Positions 35,949-44,797 of a stretch of 64,000 nucleotides of DNA are shown here, in pieces. The DNA is taken from positions 62,001-126,000 of the forward strand of contig SWDM01000016.1 in the NCBI GenBank assembly GCA_005116835.1. Direction: 5' to 3'. The stretch comes from Nitrospira sp. (lineage in GTDB: Bacteria > Nitrospirota > Nitrospiria > Nitrospirales > Nitrospiraceae). The notes under the pieces are model-generated. The model made no database searches and had not been told where the DNA came from. It saw only the letters and a program-made list of their open reading frames with translations. Numbering within the stretch: position 1 is the first letter of the stretch; every line of letters begins with the position of its first letter. Position numbers and translations under genes: made by a program.

Positions 35949-37397
35949 TTACCCCCCTGCACTCCCCACCGGCCCGCCTGGTTCGGTCATGCGCCAGGGG
36001 TCGAGCAGTTCGGTAAGTCGTTTTTCTGGTAGGACTTTTTGTTCTTTGGCCATCTCGCGCACGGTCTTGCCGGACTTGTAAGCATCCTTGGCGAGTTTCG
36101 CGGCTGCTTCATACCCGATCTCCGGAGCGAGGGCCGTACACATGGCGAGACTTTCCTCGATCAAACTCTTACAGCGCTCTTCGTTGGCTTTGATGCCGTC
36201 GATACACTTCACGGCAAAGTTCGTTGACGCTGTCGAGAGGAGTTCAATGGACTGGAGGAGGTTATAGGCCATGACCGGCAGCATGACGATCAGTTCGAAG
36301 TTGGCCGCCTGCCCTCCCACTGTAACCGTCACATCGTTGCCGATTACCTGCGCACAGACCATCGTCACCGATTCGGCGATGACCGGGTTGACCTTGCCCG
36401 GCATGATGGAGGAGCCAGGCTGTGTCTCCGGCAGATTGATTTCTCCGAGCCCGCAGCGAGGGCCGGAGCCGAGCCAGCGAATGTCGTTGGCGATCTTCAT
36501 GAGGCTCACGGCAATAGTCTTCAACTCCCCGCTCGCTTCGACCAACGAATCCTGTGTGGACTGCGCTTCAAAGTGGTTCTTCGCTTCTATGAATGTGCAG
36601 CCCGTTTCTTTCGACACGATGGCCATGACCCTGGAAGAGAATTTCGGATGGCAATTGAGCCCTGTACCGACTGCTGTGCCCCCAAGCGCCACTTCGCTGA
36701 GGGCCTCTTGCGCTCGCTTGATCCGTTGAATGCCGAGTTCGATCTGCCTCGCGTAACCACCGAACTCCTGACCCAATCGAACTGGTGTCGCATCCTGCAA
36801 ATGGGTGCGGCCGATCTTGACGATCTTGTCGAACTCCTTGGCTTTGCGGGCGAGGGATTTCTGCAAACGGGTGAGCGCCGGAATGAGCTGCTGCTGCATC
36901 ATTTCGCCGGCGGCAATATGAATGGCTGTGGGAATCACGTCGTTGCTGGACTGCCCTAGATTGACGTGATCGTTGGGGTGCACCAACTTACTCCCTCGTG
37001 TCCCTCCTAACAGCTCGGTGGCGCGATTGGAGATCACCTCGTTGGTATTCATGTTGGTCGAAGTACCTGAGCCGGTTTGGAAAATATCTACAGGGAATTC
37101 GGTATCGAGCGCTCCCTCGACCACTTCGGTCGCAGCCTGGTTGATCGCATCCGCCGACTTCTTGTCCAGGAGGCCCAGCGACTGATTGACCGTCGCGGCG
37201 GCGCGCTTGATCATGCCCATCGCCCGGATCATGGCGCGGGGAAATCGCAACGAACTGATTGGAAAGTTCTCGATCGCGCGAGCAGTCTGCACACCATAGT
37301 ACGCTGTGGCCGGCACAGCCAACTCGCCCATCGTATCTCGTTCAAGTCTGGTCGCAGGAGATGATTGGCTCGATACCGTTGTGGGGTTCTTCTTCAT
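35949..37397 (-). CDS. fumC: fumarate hydratase class II
   Basis: Converts fumarate and malate in the TCA cycle, oxygen-stable iron-free type. The superfamily signature GSSIMPGKVNP is near residue 325, with TGSGTSTNMNTNEV (about 110) and GRTHLQDATPVRLGQE (about 195) also matching. 482 residues, with the normal start after a short polar extension (MKKNPTTVSSQSSPATR). Along with citrate synthase and malic enzyme nearby it belongs to central carbon metabolism. Stand-alone leftward gene. Confidence 0.96.
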   Translation of the reverse strand: MKKNPTTVSSQSSPATRLERDTMGELAVPATAYYGVQTARAIENFPISSLRFPRAMIRAMGMIKRAAATVNQSLGLLDKKSADAINQAATEVVEGALDTEFPVDIFQTGSGTSTNMNTNEVISNRATELLGGTRGSKLVHPNDHVNLGQSSNDVIPTAIHIAAGEMMQQQLIPALTRLQKSLARKAKEFDKIVKIGRTHLQDATPVRLGQEFGGYARQIELGIQRIKRAQEALSEVALGGTAVGTGLNCHPKFSSRVMAIVSKETGCTFIEAKNHFEAQSTQDSLVEASGELKTIAVSLMKIANDIRWLGSGPRCGLGEINLPETQPGSSIMPGKVNPVIAESVTMVCAQVIGNDVTVTVGGQAANFELIVMLPVMAYNLLQSIELLSTASTNFAVKCIDGIKANEERCKSLIEESLAMCTALAPEIGYEAAAKLAKDAYKSGKTVREMAKEQKVLPEKRLTELLDPWRMTEPGGPVGSAGG

Positions 37398-37526
37398 GTG
37401 TCCGCTCCAATGTTAGGGGTTGCGGGCGCCATGATAAACGGAGGCCACCTGGTTGTACAAGGGGAGCTGGTGCGGGACGCGCTGGACTGGCGAGAAAAGC
37501 GGGACGGGTGAGATGAACGATAGTTC

Positions 37527-37548
37527 GAGGCCCGCCGGAGCGGGCCTC
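37527..37548 (-). terminator. hairpin downstream of hsp20
   Basis: Perfect 9-bp GC-rich stem GAGGCCCGC/GCGGGCCTC with a four-base loop, 29 bases after the hsp20 stop. The T-run after it is poor, so it is a candidate only. Confidence 0.55.
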
Positions 37549-37576
37549 TGTTCAGACCGGATGGGATGAGTGCCGA

Positions 37577-38032
37577 TTAGCCTACTGCGACTTCGATCGC
37601 TTTCGGTTTGGCCTTCTCGGACTTGGGGAGCTGGAGATTCAGCACCCCATCTTTGAACTCCGCTTTGACCTTCTCCTCATCCACGAGATCGGGCAAGGTG
37701 AAGCTTCGGACAAAACTGCCATAGGAGCGCTCTACCCGATGGTACTTCTTACCCTTCTCTTCCTTCTCATGTTTCCGCTCGCCCTGGATCGTGAGAACGC
37801 CGTCTTCTACCGTCACCTTCACGTCCTCTTTCTTCACGTCAGGAATCTCCGCCTTAATCTGATACTCGCCTTCCGTTTCGCTGACGTCCACGGAAGGGAT
37901 CCAATCGGCGACAACCATTGTCTCCTTGCCGTTACCATTGGTCCGAGGCAGAGCCGGGCGGTTAAACATCCGATTCAACCGATCCGACATATCTTCGAGT
38001 TCACGAAACGGATCCCACCGTACGAGTGTCAT
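37577..38032 (-). CDS. small heat shock protein (Hsp20/alpha-crystallin)
   Basis: ATP-independent holdase chaperone of 151 residues. The start TLVRWDPFRELEDMSDRLNRMF, the alpha-crystallin domain (about 40-140) and the signature region VDEEKVKAEFKDGVLNLQLPK are all present. An AAAGGAGG sequence precedes the ATG. The upstream 38033-38167 has no CIRCE or clear heat-shock operator that I can see. A family B palindrome lies between it and citrate synthase. Confidence 0.95.
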   Translation of the reverse strand: MTLVRWDPFRELEDMSDRLNRMFNRPALPRTNGNGKETMVVADWIPSVDVSETEGEYQIKAEIPDVKKEDVKVTVEDGVLTIQGERKHEKEEKGKKYHRVERSYGSFVRSFTLPDLVDEEKVKAEFKDGVLNLQLPKSEKAKPKAIEVAVG

Positions 38033-38167
38033 GGTAGACCTCCTTTTAACTTTTACGCACTGTTTGAGAACGTCTACGGACGCGCGCGCCGGTTCGTCTA
38101 TCTGAGCTATGAGATAAAACAGGATATCGTGGAGTCAAGGGGGGCCACGCGCAAAGCGCGCGAACCG

Positions 38168-38264
38168 GATGGTTTGTCTTGTTTGTTTAGTCTATTTAAT
38201 TTGTTTGGTTGAAGGAAACTAACCAGGTAACCAAATCAACCAGATGAACAAACCAAATGAACCG
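38168..38264. repeat. 9-bp-unit palindrome, family B (copy 4)
   Basis: Left arm GGTTTGTCTTGTTTGTTTAG and on, core TTGGTTGAAGGAAACTAACC, right arm with CCAAATCAACCAGATGAAC and AACCAAATGAACC. It ends six bases from the citrate synthase stop. Confidence 0.85.
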
Positions 38265-38269
38265 TCTGT

Positions 38270-39403
38270 TTACCGTTGCTCGATGGGGACATACGACTTC
38301 CCATGTTCACCTGAATAAATCTGATCCGGACGGAATAGTTTGTTCTCTCGAAGCTGTTCGAGCCAATGGGCCAGCCAACCAGACACCCGGGCCATCGCGA
38401 ATAAGGGTGTGAACAGATCGGTTTCGATGCGCATCTTGTCGTAGACGATTCCGGAGTAGAAATCGACGTTGGGATAAATCCCTTTCCCCTTTAGTAACTC
38501 TTCGGCAACCAGCTCGACCTGTAAAGCCACCTCATACATCGGTGAACTACCGCACTCCTTGAACAGCCTCTCGCAGAGACCTTGAAGGATTGTCGCACGG
38601 GGATCTTTGACCTTGTACACTCTGTGACCGAAGCCCATCAGCCTTTGCTTCTTTTGAACCTGCTCCTCAAGATACGCTCGGACTCGCCCTGGCTCGCCGA
38701 TCTCCTTCAGCATCTGCACGACTTCTTCGTTGGCCCCTCCGTGCAACGGGCCCTTCAGTGCCCCAATGGAGGAGGCAACAACCGTATAGGGGTCGGCCAA
38801 CGTCGAGGCTGTAACCATGCCGGTGAAAGTCGAGGCGTTCATCGTATGCTCGGCATGGAGGATCAGGCAATCATCGAACACGTCGCGCCATGCAGCAAGA
38901 GGCACAGTTTCAGTCAGCATGTAGAGAAAGTTCTCTGAAAAACCAAGATCGTCGTGCGGTGGAATGTACTCGTCCCCATGACGCAACCGGGCCCAGGCCG
39001 CAACGATCGTCGGGAGTTTGGCCACGAGGCGGACGGCAGACCAATAGTTATTGTCGATATCCTGTACATTCCGACCGGGATAAAACATCCCCAAGGCGGC
39101 AACCGCGGCTTGCAAGGCATCCATTGGATGTCCATGTTCCGGAAGACATTTCAGCAAATCGACGATTTTGAATTTGATACGGCGGTGATGAAGGATATCC
39201 TCGTTCCATCGCGCCAACTCCGATTGGGTGGGAAGGTGCCCAAACAACAACAAAAAGGCGGTTTCGAGATAGGACGATCGCTGGCACAGCTCTTCAACGC
39301 GGATACCGCGGTATTCCAGGACACCTCGTTGGCCATCGACATCGCTGATTGCTGATTTGGCCGCAGGAACGCCTGCAAGGCCTGGCATGAAATCATGTGG
39401 CAT
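38270..39403 (-). CDS. gltA: citrate synthase
   Basis: Condenses acetyl-CoA and oxaloacetate. Catalytic residues are in place: His in HAEHTMNAST (about 185), His in GPLHGGANEEV (about 220), GFGHRVYK (about 263) and Asp in YPNVDFYSG (about 315). 377 residues matches the short Gram-positive/archaeal-type enzyme (like CitZ) rather than the 430-residue E. coli form, which suggests it is not NADH-regulated. Read leftwards between a family B repeat and a divergent small gene. Confidence 0.96.
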   Translation of the reverse strand: MPHDFMPGLAGVPAAKSAISDVDGQRGVLEYRGIRVEELCQRSSYLETAFLLLFGHLPTQSELARWNEDILHHRRIKFKIVDLLKCLPEHGHPMDALQAAVAALGMFYPGRNVQDIDNNYWSAVRLVAKLPTIVAAWARLRHGDEYIPPHDDLGFSENFLYMLTETVPLAAWRDVFDDCLILHAEHTMNASTFTGMVTASTLADPYTVVASSIGALKGPLHGGANEEVVQMLKEIGEPGRVRAYLEEQVQKKQRLMGFGHRVYKVKDPRATILQGLCERLFKECGSSPMYEVALQVELVAEELLKGKGIYPNVDFYSGIVYDKMRIETDLFTPLFAMARVSGWLAHWLEQLRENKLFRPDQIYSGEHGKSYVPIEQR

Positions 39404-39555
39404 ATTCGTGCTCCCTCACCTGAATGGCAAATGCGTACGCATCAAAATGAGTCTATCATGTCCAGGAAACCCGGTCCTTGAAATGGCTCTTATCGGTTGG
39501 CATACTCACCTTGTGGCTCGTTCACGCAAGGAATCGATGTGCTGGGAGGCCTGCG

Positions 39556-39945
39556 ATGACTAGACAGCTCCTCCTCCTGCTCATGCTGACCGGCCTCATG
39601 GCGATTGAAGCACAGTCCTTAGCCCAGGCTGAGACCGAAGTCCTCGGTTTTGCCGTCGTGAGCGAGGCGCCAAGAGACAAGGCAGTGGTGCCGGCGAAAT
39701 TCTCTGTGAATGACACCCTGTCGGATATAAAACTCCTCGCCTCGGAAACCATTCTCAACAATCTCATTTGGAAGAAACTCGAGATTTGCCATGCCATGAG
39801 GATAGAAGGCTACAGAGTTGCTGAAGGGTTTCAGGTTCTCACGGTGCATATCATCGACGCGGGTATGTTGCCGATGTCATTACAGTCCTTTGCCGGCGAC
39901 TGCTTGATTAAAAAAGCGATTGAGCTCGCGCCGATGAGAGACTAA
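39556..39945 (+). CDS. small exported protein of unknown function
   Basis: About 129 residues. A signal peptide (QLLLLLMLTGLMAIEAQSLAQAE, cut likely after AQA) is followed by a compact domain of about 100 residues with two Cys (EICHAM, AGDCLIK) that could pair. GGGAGG upstream supports ATG 39556; the open frame extends to 39478 but that part is not signal-like. Probably periplasmic. I do not recognise the family. Confidence 0.65.
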   Translation: MTRQLLLLLMLTGLMAIEAQSLAQAETEVLGFAVVSEAPRDKAVVPAKFSVNDTLSDIKLLASETILNNLIWKKLEICHAMRIEGYRVAEGFQVLTVHIIDAGMLPMSLQSFAGDCLIKKAIELAPMRD

Positions 39946-40028
39946 CAGGATCGCCCAGCGAGACCGACGTGACGCTCAAAATCACGGTATGTGTGGAGTG
40001 TTTGTCGTGCACGTCTCCCGTGTCTGGT

Positions 40029-40202
40029 GCAGGATGCTCAAAAAGGCCGTTCAGCAAGGCCGCAGCGAGTGAAGACCGGAGGCGTACCCTTCCTCACCCA
40101 CCCGCCCCCGAGCTGCCAAGACAGCTCGTTTCCCGAGTGGGGTACGTTGAGGATCTGAGCGATGCGAGAACGACGCTGGCGGGCTTTTTCAGCATCCTGC
40201 TA
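40029..40202 (-). repeat. dispersed inverted-repeat element, family A (copy 4)
   Basis: Ends GCAGGATGCTCAAAAAGGCC (left) and GGGCTTTTTCAGCATCCTGC (right) match as inverted repeats at about 17 of 20 positions. Inner landmarks: GAGGCGTACCC and GGGTACGTTGAGG, a hairpin AGCTGCCAAGACAGCT, GAACGACGCTGGCGGG. On the minus strand it begins with the TAG that ends the zinc-ribbon-like gene, same orientation as that gene. Confidence 0.85.
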
Positions 40203-40577
40203 TGCGCAGCGGCACTCTGGGCACAAAGCTGGCTCTTCAGCTGCTTCGCATTCTTCAACAGTTAAAGGAAAGAGTGATTCGCATTTCCGGCAGGGACGAA
40301 TTTCGAAATAGGCAACTCCCTTATCATCGATGTCCGTGGGTAAGAGCAATTCAAGCGGGTCATATCCGATCGCGCCACCATCCGAGAACTTGACGATCGC
40401 CAAACGTTCGTTAAAGACCTCGAAGGTTCCTTCCTGTCCTTTGCGGGTCAGAACATGGCCAAGCACACAGACCGGTTGTCCCCTGCGTTTGGTGCGGAGA
40501 TCCCGCAATGTATGTTGAGTGTCGGTTGCACAAGAAAACTGACCGGTTGAACTGGTTCCGAAAATTGGCGTTGGCAT
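40200..40577 (-). CDS. unknown protein with C-terminal cysteine pairs (zinc-ribbon-like)
   Basis: About 125 residues from ATG 40577 (MPTPIFGTSSTGQ). A beta-rich middle (VLGHVLTRKGQEGTFEVF, RLAIVKFSDGGAIGYDPLELL) is followed by CxxC twice (CRKCESLF near the end and CPECRC at the end), a pattern that can bind zinc. The last codon is followed by a TAG that belongs to a family A element, so the original C-terminus may have been altered. Not recognised; a PilZ-like fold for the middle part is possible but unproven. Confidence 0.65.
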   Translation of the reverse strand: MPTPIFGTSSTGQFSCATDTQHTLRDLRTKRRGQPVCVLGHVLTRKGQEGTFEVFNERLAIVKFSDGGAIGYDPLELLLPTDIDDKGVAYFEIRPCRKCESLFPLTVEECEAAEEPALCPECRCA

Positions 40578-40670
40578 CAAGGACTTTCTAGGAATAGGAT
40601 GAGCCCCATGTATCATAGTGGTAAAAATGGCGTCAAGGTAACCGAGACACCCATATAAGGAGATTGAAGT

Positions 40671-41021
40671 ATGGCGAATATAACAATCTATCAGAAACCA
40701 ACCTGCAGCACATGCCGACAAGCGGTGCAGCTGTTAAAAGAGAGCGGCAAACCCTTCACGGCCATTAACTACTACGAAAAGCCCTTCACTAAAGCGCAAC
40801 TCAAGAACCTGTTAAAGAAGGGGGGGCTCACGCCAAAGGATATTCTGAGAACTAAAGAAGATATCTACAAAGAACTCGGTTTGGCGAAAAAGACCCTGTC
40901 GGATGATGAGTGGTTCGATGTTCTGGTAGCCCATCCAGACCTCATACAGCGTCCGATCGTTGAAAATGGTGAGAAGGTTATTTTGGCAAGACCGGCTGAG
41001 TCTGTGAAGGAACTTCTGTAA
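40671..41021 (+). CDS. ArsC/Spx family reductase-like protein
   Basis: Thioredoxin-fold protein of the arsenate reductase/Spx/YffB family, 116 residues. The start ITIYQKPTCSTCRQAVQLL holds CxxC at residues 12-15, and the C-terminal RPIVENGEKVILARP includes the conserved Arg-Pro-Ile. These residues fit a glutaredoxin-linked ArsC-type enzyme, but the family also has members without arsenate activity and no ars genes are nearby. AAGGAG precedes the ATG. Confidence 0.9.
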   Translation: MANITIYQKPTCSTCRQAVQLLKESGKPFTAINYYEKPFTKAQLKNLLKKGGLTPKDILRTKEDIYKELGLAKKTLSDDEWFDVLVAHPDLIQRPIVENGEKVILARPAESVKELL

Positions 41022-41028
41022 CAGGGCC

Positions 41029-41136
41029 GTAGCTACCAGGGGTTTCGACTGAAGGCTGATAGGGGTTGGTCAATTTGTACCCAAGGTTGGAGAAGCCGAG
41101 AAGTGTGGAATGGCTCTGTCTAAACACCTGAATATT
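41029..41136. repeat. dispersed repeat, family C (copy 1)
   Basis: Left part GTAGCTACCAGGGGTTTCGA then CTGAAGGCTG; right part GTCTAAACACCTGAATATT, which is inverted relative to a GTGTTTAGRCTGAAGG-type end. About 108 bp in the gap between two convergent genes (stops at 41021 and 41147). It resembles the element at 46253-46430. Confidence 0.5.
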
Positions 41137-41146
41137 TGCGCCGGGG

Positions 41147-42457
41147 CTACGTTCCGTATTCGCTAATCGAGGCGGCTTTCCCCGATCCGGCAAGGGACCG
41201 TCGTGCTGGCACTGCCTCCTCCACCCCCCGCTTGACGACATTCCCTCCTATACCTTTGGCTTCGTAAAGGGCACGGTACGCCGTCTTAATCACTAATGTC
41301 AGTGTAGTGTTGTCGTTCACTTTTTCTGCTACGCCGATACTCAGAGTGACTGGGAGTGCCTGATCGCGTGATCCTGTCTTTTGAGTGGTTCGCTCTTTCT
41401 CCCACACTCGATCTCGCCCTCGGAGGAACAGTGAAGTAGCCTCAATCGATTTCCGTATCGCATCCAATGAGCTTAACGCCTCCGTGTTCGACTTACCGGG
41501 AAACAGCACCGTGAGCTCCTCTCCTGTCGTCCGGTACACCTGTCCGACAGAACAAGCAGCCATAACTCTGGGCGCGATATGTTTCAATATCTGTTCACTC
41601 ACAGGTTTTCCATGGACATTGGCATACTGAGTGAGTTGATCGATACCGATGATGGCCAAGGCAAATCGCTTCCCAAGTTGCCCAATCGCTTCGTCATAAG
41701 CCAGCCGGCCGGGGATACCAGTAAGTTCGTCTCGATAGGTCTGCCGATGACAGTATTGAAGCAAGGTAGCAAAGAGAATGAGTCCCGCTGCCATGAAAAA
41801 GTTTGTCGATTGCCATCCGTAGCGGCTCATATGATAGGCCACGAAGATAGCAAGAAGAGCCCATATCGCTCCTCCTTCAAGCGGGTCGCGATGAAGAGCG
41901 AATCGAATGCCATGCAGCAGCAGTGCCATTACGAAGGCAAACAGCGCCGGCTGTGGAATTTGAGTCCATTCCGTGAGTACCGATGGGATGTATGTCCCTG
42001 CGAATAAGGCAGCGGCCAGGTCGCGCTGACCTGGGAGGCAAAGCCAGAACACAAGAACCGGTTGAACTAAGACGGCCAAGAGACGGACCAATCCGCGAAT
42101 CGTCAAGAGGGGATCTTCTTTGAGAATCGAAAATGCCAGCAGATTGATCGGAACGAGAAATGAGGAAACAGCGACAACGGTTTGACGAAGAGTCTCCTGA
42201 TCAGGTTCGGTCGTGGGAAGGATAATCAGAGCCCTATCGGCCAGAGCTAAAACCAGCAAGGAGAGAACCATGCGACTGCTTGCAACGTACCAGCTAAAGA
42301 TGAGCCCGAAGACCATGACGATATAAGGCAAAGCAGCCACCGGCTGTTGCACCCACATGGGGAGTCCCTGCGGACGAAGAAATCCAACTGCGATGAGAAA
42401 AATCACCCCTCCAGGAAAGATCAGGGCGAGAATCGATTTCCAGAGATGACTTTGCAT
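41147..42457 (-). CDS. membrane protein with degenerate GGDEF domain
   Basis: The first ~225 residues contain seven or eight hydrophobic segments (for example SILALIFPGGVIFLIAVGFL, LSLLVLALADRALIIL, LFAFVMALLLHGIRF, FFMAAGLILFATLL). The rest is a diguanylate-cyclase-type domain (DELTGIPGRLAYDEAI to AYRALYEAKGIGGN). The catalytic GG(D/E)EF reads TGEEL, with the first Gly and the Phe changed, so cyclase activity is doubtful; it might be a c-di-GMP or GTP sensor. The membrane part resembles no named sensor I know. It stands alone between repeats. Confidence 0.85.
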   Translation of the reverse strand: MQSHLWKSILALIFPGGVIFLIAVGFLRPQGLPMWVQQPVAALPYIVMVFGLIFSWYVASSRMVLSLLVLALADRALIILPTTEPDQETLRQTVVAVSSFLVPINLLAFSILKEDPLLTIRGLVRLLAVLVQPVLVFWLCLPGQRDLAAALFAGTYIPSVLTEWTQIPQPALFAFVMALLLHGIRFALHRDPLEGGAIWALLAIFVAYHMSRYGWQSTNFFMAAGLILFATLLQYCHRQTYRDELTGIPGRLAYDEAIGQLGKRFALAIIGIDQLTQYANVHGKPVSEQILKHIAPRVMAACSVGQVYRTTGEELTVLFPGKSNTEALSSLDAIRKSIEATSLFLRGRDRVWEKERTTQKTGSRDQALPVTLSIGVAEKVNDNTTLTLVIKTAYRALYEAKGIGGNVVKRGVEEAVPARRSLAGSGKAASISEYGT

Positions 42458-42483
42458 GGTTACTCACCGCATAGAGTGAATTA

Positions 42484-42704
42484 GCAGGATGCTGAAAAAG
42501 TCCGCCAGCATCGGTCAGAGCTAACGTGACCTGTGCGAGATCCATACCAGCTCTGTCCTGATGAAGGGGGAGAGAGGCGTGGAGCCTATGATACCAAAAC
42601 CCTGTAAATCATCGCTTTCCAAGAGCACGCCGGACTTACAGCGGCTACAGAGAGAGGGCCCTGCATGGTGGGCCTGAGAGAAGGCCGTTTTTGAACAGCC
42701 TGCA
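42484..42704 (+). repeat. dispersed inverted-repeat element, family A (copy 5)
   Basis: Left end TTAGCAGGATGCTGAAAAAG then TCCGCCAGC, right end GGCCGTTTTTGAACAGCCTGC; about 221 bp. It lies between the start of the GGDEF-like gene and the stop of the RNase D-like gene (about 6 bases away). This is the only copy whose orientation is opposite to the gene it follows. Its middle is more diverged than in other copies. Confidence 0.7.
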
Positions 42705-42710
42705 GTGGGG

Positions 42711-43922
42711 TCAGGGGAGGAGGGTTGATGAGCCCTGCGTCATCCGTAAGGCGCCGGTGGTTCGGTCTACCGCGATCGTGACCGTTCCTTCCAATACTTG
42801 CAGCAGCAGATCTCCTGCCAGCTTTCGTCGCCACCCAAGAAGAATGGGCACATTCAGCGCTCCCCGATTCTGCTTCGTTTCCACAAGTGTTTGTAGGTCA
42901 GCGCTGGTAGCAACCATGGTGGAAGCAATCCCCTGCTCTGCTGAACGGGCCTTCAACACTGCTTGCAGTAGTTCGACGATGCCGGTCGATTCTGGATCAG
43001 GTTTTCGTTCGCTAGGAACCTCCGGCCAGGCCGAAGGAGGAAGGGCGAGCGCCGAGGTGATCGTGGCCAACAGCTGTCCCCCATGACGATCGACTTCGGA
43101 AGAATGAACGCCGCGGAGACCACGAAGATCATTGACCGATTTGGGAGGGTGGCGCGCGAGTTGAAGCAGCACCTCATCTCGCATGACACGTCCGCGTGGC
43201 ACGTTTCGCCGGCGGGCTTCCGTCTCTCGCCAGGCAGCCAATTCACGAAGCACTGCGGCCCCTTTAGGTTTGAGGGTGTCCCATCCTCGAATTCGTTGAT
43301 AGCGTTCCTGTGGCTCTCGACTCTTTTCTCCAACGGCTGATTCCAGTCGCGCAAATTCCTCGCCGACCCATTCCAACCGGCCAAGCTCGCGCAAACGATC
43401 CTGCAAGTGGGTATGAATCGGTAAGAGAAATTCCACATCTTCCAAGGCATAGGCGATTTGCCCCTCCGTGAGGGGTCGCGCGCTCCAGTTGGTAAAGGTA
43501 TGGGCCTTCGCGAGCCTGGTGCCGTGAAGCCTCTGAACGAGGTTTGCATAAGCGATTTGAGCCCCATACCCGACCATAGCGGCGGCAACCTGCGTATCGA
43601 AAAACGGTTTGGGAATCTGTCCCGCATGTGTGGCAAACAAATCGAGATCTTGCCGCCCTGCGTGGAATACTTTCTCGACTTTGGTGTCACAGATCAGCTC
43701 CCAAAAAACATCGAGCGATCCATTCGCCTGCACGGCAGGAAAGTCAATGACAGCGGAGGTAGTCGCGGTCGCGACTTGAATTAATTCGAGCCGAGGAATA
43801 AAGGTGTCTTCCCCCACAAATTCGGTGTCGAGAGCCAGCCGCGGACTCTGCCGCAGCCGCTGGCAAAGCGATTCAAGCGCAGCATGGTCGGTCACATAGG
43901 TCAGAGGCGGATTGGGTGTCAT
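42711..43922 (-). CDS. RNase D-like 3'-5' exonuclease with HRDC domain
   Basis: DEDD-family exonuclease, about 403 residues. Exo I LALDTEFVGED, Exo II HAGRQDLDLF and Exo III YALEDVEFLL are intact, so it is likely active in tRNA or structured-RNA 3' processing. An HRDC domain fills about residues 205-285 (AAVLRELAAWRETEARRRNVPR ordering). ATG 43922 (MTPNPPLTYV) is chosen because it lies 7 bases after the previous gene's stop with GAGAG upstream. The C-terminal tail (GTVTIAVDRTTGALRM) is not typical. It is likely co-transcribed with the DnaJ-domain gene. Confidence 0.9.
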   Translation of the reverse strand: MTPNPPLTYVTDHAALESLCQRLRQSPRLALDTEFVGEDTFIPRLELIQVATATTSAVIDFPAVQANGSLDVFWELICDTKVEKVFHAGRQDLDLFATHAGQIPKPFFDTQVAAAMVGYGAQIAYANLVQRLHGTRLAKAHTFTNWSARPLTEGQIAYALEDVEFLLPIHTHLQDRLRELGRLEWVGEEFARLESAVGEKSREPQERYQRIRGWDTLKPKGAAVLRELAAWRETEARRRNVPRGRVMRDEVLLQLARHPPKSVNDLRGLRGVHSSEVDRHGGQLLATITSALALPPSAWPEVPSERKPDPESTGIVELLQAVLKARSAEQGIASTMVATSADLQTLVETKQNRGALNVPILLGWRRKLAGDLLLQVLEGTVTIAVDRTTGALRMTQGSSTLLP

Positions 43923-43929
43923 GTGTCTC

Positions 43930-44571
43930 TCATTCTGTTGGACGGTAGTTCGCATCGGGCGACTGCATTGGTTCAACGTTGCTCAAGCTTAAGTATTCCT
44001 TCAAGAATTGGTATGCCTCCAACATGCGGCGCAACTCCGGCTCAGCACTGCGGTCACCATTGTTCGAATCAGGATGGAGTTGTTTCGCCTTGTGACGAAA
44101 GGCTGCCGTGACATCGGCAAGTGAACTACCGAACTCTACACCCATTGCGGAATAGGCATCCATTGCATTATTTATACTGCTCGACCCCTGCGACGAATCT
44201 CCGCCTCCCCCACCGGCGGCTTTCAACATATCCGCAAGGCTGATTTTTTTGCGGCGGCGGCGAGGCCTCTCTCGAATCTCGCTGTCGAAATCATCCCAAC
44301 GGTCTTCGACAAACTCAAGCCGAGACTCCAGACGCATCGCGCCGGAAAGATCACGGATCTCTCCGATCTCCTCTTCAATCTGGAGCAATGATTTAATGAT
44401 TTCCTCCAGCCCCTGTTCAACACGAAAGAAGCTGTCGACCCGCTCCTGCATCATCGTATCGACTGCGAGATCCAGACTTTCTTCGGCTTTCGGACGCAAC
44501 GAATCGATCCGTTTTCTCATCCCATTCTGAAACTTGATAAATTTACCTTGTGTAAATGGCATATGCCCCAA
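43930..44571 (-). CDS. protein with C-terminal DnaJ domain
   Basis: 213 residues, cytoplasmic. The first ~110 residues are a charged coiled-coil-like region (QERVDSFFRVEQGLEEII, LQIEEEIGEIRDL) ending in RPRRRRKK; then a Gly/Ser linker and a J-domain (AYSAMGVEFGSSLADVTAAF, LHPDSN with the HPD motif, MLEAYQFLKEYL). The HPD means it can probably stimulate DnaK. No Gly/Phe or zinc region, so it is a class C J-protein with its own binding region. Partner unknown. Confidence 0.85.
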   Translation of the reverse strand: MGHMPFTQGKFIKFQNGMRKRIDSLRPKAEESLDLAVDTMMQERVDSFFRVEQGLEEIIKSLLQIEEEIGEIRDLSGAMRLESRLEFVEDRWDDFDSEIRERPRRRRKKISLADMLKAAGGGGGDSSQGSSSINNAMDAYSAMGVEFGSSLADVTAAFRHKAKQLHPDSNNGDRSAEPELRRMLEAYQFLKEYLSLSNVEPMQSPDANYRPTE

Positions 44572-44616
44572 ACTCTCTCCCAGGAGGATGCAGAAAACTA
44601 TGTCGGCACACCTAAA

Positions 44617-44712
44617 CCCAGTCTATCTGGTCTATTCGGTCTATCTGCTCTGTCTGGTTGATCTGGTTAGTGTCGTTCAACCAAATACACGAGACAGACC
44701 GAATGGACCCAA
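44617..44712. repeat. 9-bp-unit palindrome, family B (copy 5)
   Basis: AGTCTATCTGGTCTATTCGG arm, core in opposite orientation (GGTTAGTGTCGTTCAACCAA), right arm GAGACAGACCGAATGGACCC. Arms are shorter and more diverged than in the other copies. Between malic enzyme and the DnaJ-domain gene. Confidence 0.75.
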
Positions 44713-44797
44713 GTGAACAAGAGGCGCGCATTGTAGCACAGCCCAGCCCCATGCCAGAAGAGCAGTGGAAACAGCTGAATTCATATGAAATGTGGGG

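Noticed and set aside
42953-43690. 245-codon frame over the RNase D-like gene
   Set aside because: Same strand but other frame; the DEDD motifs are in the annotated frame.
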